From the NCBI GenBank assembly GCA_958298945.1, contig OY282606.1:48807920-48871919 (forward strand): a stretch of 64,000 nucleotides of DNA. The letters are read 5' to 3'. Within the stretch, counting starts at the first letter, position 1. The number at the start of each line of letters is the position of its first letter. Shown one piece after another: positions 34,535-46,019 of the stretch. The notes beneath the pieces are model-generated. The model made no database searches and was not told the DNA's origin. It worked only from the letters and a program-made list of their open reading frames with translations. The DNA is from Atherix ibis. Its lineage: Eukaryota; Arthropoda; Insecta; Diptera; Athericidae. Position numbers and translations under genes: made by a program.

Positions 34535-36695
34535 TATATAAACTAAATTAATTTTGAAGCAATATGTCGCAATAAACTTAATACTTTTTTGTCAAATTTA
34601 TAATAATTACTTTAATTATTCTTTTATTTAATTTTCATTTTTCACATAATTAATATTCTAATCATTTTGGAATAAAATAAGATTTGTTTTAGCCTTTTTT
34701 TTGGAAATTGATGTCACCACCAAACATTTTTTTTATTACAATAAAAAAACTTCACTTGAAATTGTCAATAAAGTCTTATCAAAAAAAAAATTCAAGAAAC
34801 TTTTTTTTACTTAAATTAAAAAAATACACAAAAACATTGGATGGGGCTTATTTGTGATTTAAACTGAAATTAATTCGAATATTTCAAATAATTTATTTAT
34901 TCTTGTACAGATGGTAAACATTTTATAAATTAAATTTAATAATTAATAGAAAAATATCTACATACCATTTATGATGTATAATTTCGATTAGAAACAAACC
35001 ACATTCGAACAGTCGATACTAATAGAAATTTTCTTTAAATAATTTTGGTTCAGGTAGGGGTAGCGGTGGGTCAAGACAAGGTCATGTGACAAAGGTGATT
35101 GCTACAAAGAACGAAAATGGATTTGAATCAAAATTATTGAAATTTTTAGAAAAAAATTGATTTCAATATAAATCACTATTCATATTGAGGAATTTGGTTT
35201 GTTTCCAACGATCATCTTTGGTAATTTTATTCGAGCACACGGATAACATTTTGCATTGCGAATTGAATCCTTTCGATTTGAATTATTGACATCTTGGCAA
35301 CCGGATAGTGGTATCATCTAGCAGCAGTGATTGAATGAATTCAATGAAGACGAACCGTCATCTTTGGTGGCTACACTATATGCTGATGCTACCCAGTATA
35401 CACTATACGGGATGAACCACGGAGGGGGTTACACTATAGACGATGAACTACGAAAGGACCAAATGTCACTCGGTGCGGCTTCATTTTATCATCTTATGAC
35501 TGTGATTTATTTTTATCTTTTCAATTGCCATTACAACTCTTTGTAGTGTATGAATCCATGCCAATATTGACTATATTGGCGATATTGGATCTATGGAGAT
35601 TTTGTGGTTGTTGTATGGATGTGGCAGTTCTTGGCCTATCGGTACTATCAGATCCCATCACATATGACAGCTCGCCAATATTGTTCATATTTAAATTTTC
35701 TAAATCAAATTTTTTGCTTACGCCACCAACTTAACGATGAAAATGGCAAAAAGGACTAAATCGTTATTGTACAGTACTCGGAATACTATCTCGTCTACAA
35801 ATCAATTCCAAGCATCGATTTCATTAGAAATTGTGTATAGAAACTGCGATTTATACTCATACTTTGGATTTTATTCTAAGATCTTCATATTCTCTTAGAA
35901 ATAGAAATTGGAGGCATGTGGATTATACGAGTGTATGTACAGAGATATGGAGCATTTCAAAAAATTATTGAACTAAATTCAGAACGTTAAGTAATCGAAG
36001 ATAAAAATGGTAAAACTCATATTACCCGTCCCCCTACTTTGCTATATAAATTTTGTAACATCAATTTTGTATATGAATTTTATACAAAAAGACTTGTTTC
36101 ATATCAAATTTGATTTGCTTTTCATTGCCTTTATAAATATTTACTCTCAGCTATAGAATCGGATCAATTGAGTTGAACTATTTTTTTTTCAGCGAAAAAT
36201 TACATTTCTCTAGTAATTTTTTTGCTTATATTGGATTTATTTTTGAAGTTTTTGAGAATAAAAGAATTTTATTAGATAATCTACCTTCAAAAAAATTTTT
36301 TACTTTAAAATTTGAAAAATATTATTACTCATGAAACTAACATTTATTTTCTGAAAAACTCAATTTAAAGTATAAAAGAATATTTTCGGTACTCAATTTT
36401 GAGTACTCAAGGAGATAAATTTGGAGACCTAAATATAAATTCAAAAACTTAGTTTTTATTTTAAAAATTTTCTGATGATATATCCAACGCGGAGCCATCG
36501 TATTTTTTTGTTACAATAAATGTCTAGTTTTGAAGTGATTTTTTTTTTGAGCATTCAATTTTAGACAGGATGTAAAAGGTAGAACTTATAGGCCGGGAGG
36601 AATATAAGGCGTAGCACATTTTTTCTTCAGTTTTCAATACCTATAATGCTTTTTAGGAGAATGAATCTCCAAATTTAGGAGAAGGAATCACCAAT
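34535..36695. other. AT-rich, nothing recognised
   Basis: More than 2 kb without a recognised gene or named repeat. Open frames at 35331-35734 show no known domain. Confidence 0.4.
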
Positions 36696-36699
36696 TAAG

Positions 36700-37125
36700 G
36701 AAGCTGTACCAATGGGCAAGAAGACAAAAGGATTTTGAGACCATCAGGCAACAACATAAAAAAATTTCTTAAGCACTCAAAAACGCCATCAAACTGAGAA
36801 AAAGCAGTTGTTTGAATGAGCTAATTTATGAAATCGATGATAAAAGGACGGCGTTTAAAAAGGTTGCTGATTAAAAAACCGAGGCCATGCTAGTGAGCAG
36901 CAGAAAAACGAAGTAGTCTATTACTCTAACTCATTAGTATCTCGCAATCATCTTTTCGATACCCGGGAGTTTAGATAGACACCAGATTGAGTTTGGCAAA
37001 TATCTGAGAATCGCTGCTGAAAAAGCCATTAAGATTTTCGAATGCCTTAGCAAGTATTATACCTAACATATCTTCTTCCGCTGTCCTCACTTTAGGAAGG
37101 AGGTGGATAAAATAGTCCATGAAGA
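36700..37125 (+). pseudogene. R1-type LINE relic
   Basis: Two separate parts of an R1-like pol can be read. At about 36710-36860 the stretch QWARRQKDFETIRQQHKKIS and ALKNAIKLRKSSCLNEL fits the arginine-rich linker between endonuclease and reverse transcriptase. At about 36985-37125 YLRIAAEKAIKIFECLSKYY, then HIFFRCPHFRKEVDKIV, fits the C-terminal region ending in a zinc-knuckle-like CPxF block. The reverse transcriptase core between them is deleted. Stops interrupt the frame. Confidence 0.6.
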
Positions 37126-37165
37126 GTGATAGTTGAATACGCATCCTGAGTAATAGGGGAGCGTA

Positions 37166-38443
37166 CGAGGGTCATTCAACACGCACTTAGCCTCACCACC
37201 CGATGGAACTGCTGTCACAAAAAAAATTTACCATCGTGCAGTACATTCTTTTAGTAGCCTACTGTCAAAGTTTCAGTCGATTCCCTTCATTAGTTTTGTT
37301 TTGAGAGCCTTTGAAAGCGAGCGAGTCGGTCGGTTGCACAAAAATGGAAAATTAACAATATCGTTCGGTGATTAGTTTCTTGTTTTTGGATGGGAAAACG
37401 CGCAGCGAAATCAAAGATCGCTTGGATGCTGTGTATGGTGACTCTTCTCCTTCGATGGCGACCGTCAAGAATTAGTTCAACGAGTTTGTTCGTGGCCGCA
37501 CGTCGGTTTTTGATGAGCCACGCCCAGGTGCCCCGAAAACGGCTGCTACGGAGGAAAACGTTAAAAAAGTCCACGATCTCGTGTTGGCATACCGTTGATT
37601 GAAGGTTTACGAGATAGCTGAGACTGTGGGCATCGCAGTAGGAACGGTGCATCATATTCTACACAAAGAACTGGGCATGAGAAAGCTGTCGGCGCGATGG
37701 GTACCGCGTTTGCTCACACAGGAAAACAAGCGCAACCGTGAGACCACATCGGCGACGTGTTTGGCGCTGTTTCAGCGCAATCCAGCGGAGTTCTTGCGTC
37801 GTTTCGTGACCGTCGACGAAACATGGATTCACTGGTACACACCAGAGACCAAAGAACAGTCGAAACAGTGGACTTCACCCGGCGAACGTGCTCCGAAGAA
37901 GGCGAAGACTGTTCGATCGGCCGGAAAGGTGATGGCCACCGTTTTCTGGGATTCACAAGGTGTGATCCACATCAATTACCTCGAGAAGGGTAAAACAATC
38001 ACGGGGCGCTACTATGCTGACTTATTGGGCCGATTTGACGTCGAATTGAAGAAAAGGCGGCCCCGCTTTGCGAAGAAAAAACGACAACGCGCCGGCTCAC
38101 ACCTCCGCCGTCGCCATGGCCAAATTGGTCGAATTGCGCTACGAATTGCTGCCCCATCCACCGTACTCTCCAGATTTGGCCCCCTGTGACTACTTTTTGT
38201 TTCCAAACCTGAAAAAATCACTCGCCGGGACTAGATTTGGGTCGAATGAGGAGGTCATCATCGCCACGGAGGCCTATTTTGCTTCCCTCGAGAAAATGTA
38301 TTTTTTGGACGGGTTAAAAAAGTTAGAGCAACGCTGGGCCAAGTGTATCGAGCTTGAAGGAGATGATGTGGAAAAATAAATTACCACCTTTCCAAAATTT
38401 TCGTTTTTCTTTTGTAGGCTAAGTACTTGTTGAATGACCCTCG
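37166..38443 (+). mobile_element. Mariner element B3
   Basis: The 1278-bp element is flanked by TA. Its 28-bp terminal repeats (37166-37193 and 38416-38443) differ at two positions, both changes being in the 5' copy. Confidence 0.94.
37344..38379 (+). pseudogene. Mariner B3 transposase, multiply disabled
   Basis: The start ATG is at 37344. Compared with B1 it has three nonsense codons: codon 4 (TAA, 37353), codon 44 (TAG for Trp, 37473) and codon 85 (TGA for Arg, 37596). A 14-bp deletion near 38081 removes the bases before the DNAPAHTS motif and shifts the frame. The remaining C-terminal part is otherwise close to B1 and ends DDVEK with a stop. This is the most decayed of the three full-length B copies. 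Confidence 0.92.
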
Positions 38444-38445
38444 TA

Positions 38446-41429
38446 AATATGATAATAGACTTGATGTCGGTCTACTCCGCATAAAATAGTACCTGACGGT
38501 GGTCCGATAACAGGTCTTTAGAATATTTCGTCCCTACCTATTAAAAAAAAAATGTAAAATAGAAGAGCTAAAAGATAAACTTAAAAAATCATTAATCTTT
38601 AGATCAAACACATTCAGTATATTTTAGATGTATAATAATATTTATAATTAAAAAAATTAATATTATGTAGCTAATTTTTAATCTATGGCATTTTCAGCGT
38701 ACTTTTTTTATAATTATATTACTTACTTTTTCAGATCACTATATTATTAATTCAAAATTCAACAACATCAATAAATAGTAATATTTCAATTAAAATTAAT
38801 ATCCAATAATATTTGTACTTTTAATAAAATGAAATATTTAAACAATGAAAAATTTCAATTTCATCAAGCAAAAATAATTTTGTCTTATCATTTTGATATA
38901 ACGTTATTTTTTGAACATTATTAGAAATGAGTTTATCTAACATATTTTTTAATTAAATTCAAAAACAGACTAAAATCCAGAATCCTCGATACAAAAAAAA
39001 AAACTTCTAAAGTAAATATCTTTTGGCCATTTTTCCCAAGGCTGAACTTCTATGAATATTTTTTTTTGCTATTTGCAAAATATAAATATTCATAAATATT
39101 CAAAACGCAAAATCAATTATAAGTATATACCTAGAAATGATTAAAATGAAAAGTATCTACGTAAAAAATTTAAATATATAAAAAAACTGAGTATACCTGC
39201 CGTTTTTTCATAATTCAATTTTTATCCATTATGGCTAATCAACTAGAAAATTATTGAAGAGTAAAAAAATTTACAATTTAAAAAGAATATATTATAATAA
39301 AAAAAAAGATTAAATTAAAAAATATCCTACAAATTTCTCAGATTTTCCACTTTTATGAGTTTGACCTAATTCAAGGAAAAATTTTTTTTGATGATAGCAT
39401 AAGATCTAAGAATTTTTGTCTAATTTAGAAACTATAATTGTTCAGCGCACTGTTCTTTAAGTATTCAGAGTTTTTGGAGGATTCATCCGTCGAGGAAGCA
39501 TTCTATGTCCATGGAGACCATTGATTTCCGGCATGGCCAATACAAAATGGAATGTTCGTTACCATCAAAACTTTTTTTTTCGATTCAAACAGATTTACAG
39601 GATATGAATAACCGAGGGCTGATAGTTTAATACGTGAAAAATCAATTTTATCGAAACTCAGTAGAACAGAAAGCGATCCATCTTAATTACACGCTGCCTC
39701 GAGGGGTCAGAGACAGCAAACAAATGCCTTCCTTATTCCGAAGTAGGCCTAGAACTTTTCCGTTTCATTTGTTAGGAATCGGAAAAACTAAACATCTTGT
39801 AACAGGTGCCTGCCTCCACATCCATTCACACTCCACCCCATGCTGACAGAATAAAAATTCGTACATCTTTAACGGAGTATTCAGTCGTTGCTTTAAGAAC
39901 GATTTTGAGTGTGCGTTACAATATTAAACGTCAGCTGAGGTAAGGATATTTTTTCTGCATTCACATAAGTGAACATTATTTAATAAACTTATAGGTATGC
40001 ATTGATCTACACATAACTTTCCTATTTCTTCTTGTAATAAATAGTGTTCAATGCCAACTTCATATATCAGCAGCATACTAACGTAACGTTGTCATACAAT
40101 ACATATTCCCATTGAACTATACGAAAAATTATTGTCATAGAATTCTAATAATAAAAGCAGTGAAAATTGATAATTATGAGAAGATGGTCTGCTTTTTGTA
40201 AAGAAAACTGATAGCTTACCAGGATTTATAGAAGAATTCAATACGAGCATTGTTAAGACAGACGACCTACTGATGACTAACTTGTATCTTTACCTTACTT
40301 TTTTCTATTATAAATATTAGATTTTCATATGATAAAATGTATGAAATATAATTCGTAGAAATTCTATACAATAAATATATGAAAATAACCCATTTACCAA
40401 TTCAATTTGTCGCAGAAAACTCACCCCAAAATTTAAGTAACAAATAACAGCCATCTTTGAAATTGGCCGCAGGGACTTTTATTCGCACTTTTTTTTTTAC
40501 CTTTCTTTTCTTCGTCGAAAAGGAATGAAATCTAATCTGATTACCTTAATTAGCTTCCTACGCTTTTATTCTAAGCGAATTTGTTTTGACAACCTAAGAA
40601 CAATTATCTACTTTGTGTAATATTACGCATAAAATTCAATATTGTCAAAGTTATCTCCAATTAGGGAGCTGCCTTGAATTGTGCCCCATACTACGTTTCA
40701 TAGCTATAAGACAAGAATCTTCACACATTGGCTTTGAAAGACAGGCATTTATGTATATGGTAAAAGTCATTCATTTACGATGTAATTAATAGTCAGTCAA
40801 TAGTTTTATAATTACCAATCGTCCTTTAGCCTAATAGTAATATCATGATTACCAGAATAAATGGCCATCTAGCAATATTATATTTCGATTCCCATAATCT
40901 GAATGCGTGTACATTTTCTTTTATGGAATCAGAGGAGTTTACAACTGACTATAGATGCCATTTATAAATTATTACTTTGGCAAAGGACAATGAAACTGAA
41001 AGAGTTTGTTTTGATTATATTTACGATAAAGTATTTCAGTTTTTTTTGCTTCCAAAGTACTCATACTCAAAAGGAATAAATTTACACAGTTTTAATTCTT
41101 ATGTCTACTTAAAATTTTTTTTTTAAATGGGATCTTGCGTAATTGGTTTAAAAAATTTATCAAATTCCAATATTTTTATTATAGTTTTAGGTAAATTTTA
41201 ACTGCTTTATATCGTCCTACTAGTATAGGAGGATATAAAGCATAACAATGTATGCAATTAATATTTTTTTAAAAATACTACTCGAATGCTTTCGATTGGA
41301 TAAGAAAAGCCGTTCTTATTATTATATAGATGGCATTGTATTGTAAATATTTTTCTCAATCTTGTGCTATACACGTATGAAGCAAAGCTTCGATTTTTTT
41401 AAAGTTTTTCTTGTAATTTTTGAAAAAAA
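38446..41429. other. AT-rich, nothing recognised
   Basis: About 3 kb without a recognised gene. The 70-codon frame at 39634-39846 lies in a slightly less AT-rich patch and shows no domain. Confidence 0.4.
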
Positions 41430-42460
41430 ACAGGGTTTTTTTTCAAAATTTGAGGCTTTATTTTGGAAAATTGCTCACATTTTCATGCTTTAAAATATTA
41501 TCCATTGCTAGTCATAACTTTTTCCAATCTTCCTGGCAGCGTAAGGATTCTATGTCGAAACAACTGGTCGTCTTTTGAGACGATCCACGAATTGACAAAA
41601 TTTTAGGTCTCTTCGTAAGATCGGAAGTGCTGCTCAGCCAGCGTCATTGAACAGAAGAGGTAGTAGTCGGAGGGGCGACGTCTGGAGGATGCAGTGGGTG
41701 GGGCGGGACGTCCTATTTTAGTGGTTTCAGTAGGTTTTAACCACCTAAGCAACATGTGACCGAGCGTTGTCGTGCTTCAACATAAATTTGTCTTGTCTTT
41801 GCTCGTATTGAGGCTGTTTTTCCTTCAATGCTCGGCTCAAACGCATCAGTTTTGTTCGATAGGATGAGCTAGTCCCATCAAATACATAGCATGAGCTTCG
41901 AGCGATAGATCTTTGGCTTGGCCATCGTTGTTGATGCTTCTTTATCGTAGTGGATCCATTTTTTATCGCCAGTCACAATACGATGCAGAAAACCCTTCCT
42001 TTTTTGCCGTTGGAGCAGCTGTTCGACGTCTCTATGCTTCAACTCATATGGCACCCAATTTTCTTGCTTTTGGATCATTCTCAAGGCTTTCAAACGATGG
42101 AAAATGGGTTGTTGAGTCACGCCCAATGAATTTGTAAATTCTTGCTGCGTTTGACATGGATCTTCATCCAAAAATGCCTCCAATTCTGGGTCTTAAAAAT
42201 TTTTTCACCGGTCCGGGACGCTCCTTGTCTTCCACGTCTAAATCAACACTTTTATAGCGTTGAAACAATTCGTAACTTAATAAAACAAGCCTCACCATAA
42301 GTGGAAGACAAGGAGCGTCCCGGACCGGTGAAAAAATTTCGACGTTCGTCAGCCGCAGTTTTTTTGAAATTGAAGGTAAAAATCAGAACTAAAATTTTGA
42401 CATTTTCACGCACAACAAAATATATAACGCCGATAAAAAGTCTCAAATGCATACGCTTAA
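41430..42460 (-). pseudogene. Mellifera-type mariner, rearranged
   Basis: On the minus strand the N-terminal block ENVKILVLIFTFNFKKTAADE (about 42345-42450) is followed by a reversed copy of the linker-coding segment, then YGEACFIKLRI, DVEDKERPGPVKKF, and from 42183 down EAFLDEDPCQTQQEF, SLGVTQQ, IQKQENWVPYEL, QRQKRKGFLHRIVTGDKKWIHYD and KLMLCI. Farther down KFMLKHDNARSHVA supplies the second catalytic Asp. WVPYEL and the EALLDEDPCQTQ-like block are typical of the mellifera subfamily. Several frameshifts and stops, a deletion after HYD and the inverted segment make it non-functional. Ends are not clear. Confidence 0.82.
42197..42339. repeat. Perfect 39-bp inverted repeat inside the mellifera-type mariner
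   Basis: Arms at 42197-42235 and 42301-42339 are exact reverse complements, 65 bp apart. Both code VEDKERPGPVKKF, one on each strand. One arm is an inverted copy of the transposase linker inserted upstream of the original. Confidence 0.93.
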
Positions 42461-45400
42461 GATTTGACTTTTCTGATCCAATATTTTGGATCAGCATTTA
42501 CTGCTGGTGCCATCTATTGGAAAACGCCAGTTTACATAAATAATTCCTAAATTCTATTATTTTCGAATTAATTGTTTCCAATAAATGAACAATTTTTTGT
42601 AATTGGATTTTTTTAATCTATAATATATAATTTTCAAATAGACAGAGGATAGTCTTTGTAATTTAATTAAAAGATACGTTTGAGCCGAGCATTGGTTTCT
42701 GATGAATAAATGAATATTTTTTTATTGTTTTAAATATTATTTCAATTGAAAGTATATACCATCTACGTGAAGTTATTCTAGGAAAGGACCAGGAATATAC
42801 CTAATTATAATTAATTGATGGCCATGTTATGTATCTTTAAAAAAAAGATATTTATCACTGATTGAGAAGACATAATATTACTTTGGTTATAATTGGGAAA
42901 AATTTCCACACGGCACAATTTTTTATATCTCAAATATTTTTAAAATTTTTTTTCATATCTCAAATTTGTGCCATTTTAAAAATAAAAAAGTTTTGATGAT
43001 AACTTAAAGGTCTTATATATAAAAATATGTATTTTTTATGTTATGCAAATTTTTCTAACTTTAATTTTATAAAGTTAGAAAAATTGGTTTTACATAAAAA
43101 ATACATAATTTTATATATAAGAAAAATAAAGTAAATATTATATAATCTTCATTAGAAAGAAAGCTAGGATTCTAAAAGTAAAAAAAAAAATTTTGCACAT
43201 ATTGGAGTTAATATAAAATAGAAAATATTGTGGAACAAATTCTTAGTTGTGAGTAATGAAAATTCATTTTTTAATAAATTTTTTGAGTTAAAATTAAATT
43301 TTTTTATTGATTTTTTGAGTTAAAATTAAATTGTAATATATCTTTACACATACGTTAATTAAAAATTATCCTTGAATGAAGCCAAAAATCCGTTTTAAAA
43401 AGAAAGGAAAAGTTTTTCTAAAGCAATCAATTCCTTCGTCCATTAGTCAAAAGAACCTACAACTATCGTATAATTTCATGATTCACAACGTATTTTAGTA
43501 TACGAATTTTCAATAAAATATCATTGTTACTCTATCAACAGGTCCTGTTTAAATCGAACCGATTTGATATTTTCCAAATGGAAAGTTTTTATTTCCATTT
43601 GGATTTATCTACTCGAATGTCGAGTAACCCAATAAAAAATAAAATACTACAAATATGAAAAAAATTCTATCCAATATACGTGCATAAATATCTATATGGT
43701 AAAGGATATTATTGACAAGGATAATAAGAAATAAATGCTCGCATACACAAAGAACAACATCAAATAGAGAGAAAAAAAATACAATTTTTGTTCAGTCTAA
43801 AAATAAATATAAAAATAAATGATAGCAAAAATGTCAATAGGGTCCATCAATTATACAGTTTTTTAGTCTTTATGACCTTTCGAAGAGAGCAAAAGAGCCT
43901 TTTAAGAAGGATTTTTACACACCAAGACGATGAAATGCCAGGCAAAATATGCCAAAAAAGCTTTAAAATTTTCCACTTCATTGGCAATATACAAATTTAC
44001 TTGAGGTATACTCCCACGATATGGAGTTGATGTTCAAAGGATACAAAAAGGATAGGAATATTTTTCTTTTCAATTTTTTTTCTTTTCCTTTCCACTTATC
44101 ATTCTATCACTCTCTTAAATTTCTTAAATTCTTTTTTTCTTAAACTTTTATCATATTTTTCATTTGTTGTTGTATTCTTGTTACTTAAGGTTTCGTTTCT
44201 CTTTTTAATTGTGTTTGTCCCTTTTTAACATCTCTATTAGAATTAGTTTATCGTTTATTTTATGTCTCAATTTTATGTGCATTGGTTGCAAAATCACACT
44301 AATACAAATGAAAAGAAAATTGAATATCCACGTGGGCAGAGGATTTATATTGTATAGCAACGGGGAGACATAATTATTGCCCCTTTTTTCATATGAATTC
44401 TCCTTGAAAACAAGGCGAATCCAACTGTTGCGTCACAATAGGGGAGAATAAACAATTCCAAAGCCGAAGCAATATTCCGAAATACGAACAGTATCGATAC
44501 TGTCCGATATTCTTAACGAAACCATCAACATAGTTTACAACGGCGAGTTTAGTCAGGACAAAACTGTCCAAACAACAAGGGTTCTCAGAAACGTTATTAC
44601 TGTTTTTTTTTCTCAAACGAATAGTATTACGAGTTATCTTCTCAAAGTATACACATTAAATTTTATTATCATTTTACAAAGTTTTAGAACGTTAAACTTT
44701 AGAGTTTCTCTGATTGCATCGATCATACCCTTTTACCCTTAAAAACATAGTTACTTAGATTCTAAGGATTAGAGGGAAAATCATAGACGTGATGAGGTTA
44801 TAAGTTAATGATTAAATGACACAAAGGGCGAAATAAACGATTTTGGCAATTGTAAAGAAAATTTCACTTAATTTCGTATCCTTAATTCCAAGGTGGAAAT
44901 TCAACATAATAATTACACGTTAAATGCTTTTATTTGATTGCATTATATTAGCTGATGATAATTATTTTCGTATCCTTTTCCCACCATTCTTATTCAATTC
45001 AAAATATTACTATTGTAGTATGTCCATTTTATAATTGCAACATTTTTTGCCTATTTTAATTCGTGGTTTGTTATCTTTAAAGTCTTATATTTAATAAATG
45101 TTTAAAAAAGTTTTTCTTATGCTATATCTGGTTTTCTTTTATTTAAATCTTTTTTAATTTTGCTCATTTTTCATTTCAATTTTTCAATAAATCTTTTCAT
45201 TTGTTTATTTAATTATAAATTAAAGATTTCGATGATTTATTAAAAAATTTCAAAATAATTTTGGTGAAATAAAAAAAAATCATAATAGAAAAATTTCAAA
45301 AGAAAAATCGCTTCCCTATTAAGAAGATTTTATCATCTAAGAAATTTAATCAAAAATAATTTTGCAAACACAGTAAAAATTATGTTAGTAATTTTTAATT

Positions 45401-46015
45401 AAAAATTTAAAAAATTAATCAGAAAGTATTCAAATGCAACAAAACCATAATGTTGCTAGCAATATATTGAGAATGTTTTTAGCAACATTTTTGAACTTGA
45501 CGAATTTACTAACAAAAATTATGACCAAGAAATCATTTTTCACACGGGTAGAGACACTCTTGATCCAAAAATAATTATTCTAAATTTTTACTGTGTAAAC
45601 AGGACTAATTATTTATAAATGCATTTTAGTGAAAAATAAAATGGACACAATTGAAATTTTTAAAGAAAAATCGAAGTGCATGCGAACTTTGATTAGAAAC
45701 TAATTTGAAAGCAAAAAAAAACGAGTTTTACATTATTTTTAATGTCGTTCACACCAACAAATAATAATCGAAATATTATGAAGACTATCAAGAATCTTTG
45801 GATTTCTACAATATGTGTATATTAGGACGAACTACTCCGAAGCTTATATAGCAAAAAATCAATCTATAAAATTAGGTACAGTTAGAAAGTAAAATGATTA
45901 ATAAATTATGAAGGCTGGATAAGAGTATAGCTTTTATACAATAACTATTTGCATTTAGTTATATACTCGTAGTTAGTGAAAAAAAGTACTACTTCTAATT
46001 AGATAGTAATTGTAA
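42461..46015. other. AT-rich non-coding stretch
   Basis: No gene recognised in 3.5 kb. It contains an imperfect inverted repeat at 43013-43120 (listed separately) and a small hairpin of CCAAATGGAAA type near 43571-43601. Confidence 0.4.
43013..43120. repeat. Imperfect 49-bp inverted repeat, 10-base loop
   Basis: Arms at 43013-43061 and 43072-43120 pair at about 45 of 49 positions. The loop is TTAATTTTAT-like. The inner stems carry TTTCTAACTT and its complement. The arms are AT-rich but contain specific mixed sequence, so this is more than chance. Confidence 0.8.
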
Positions 46016-46019
46016 GTAG

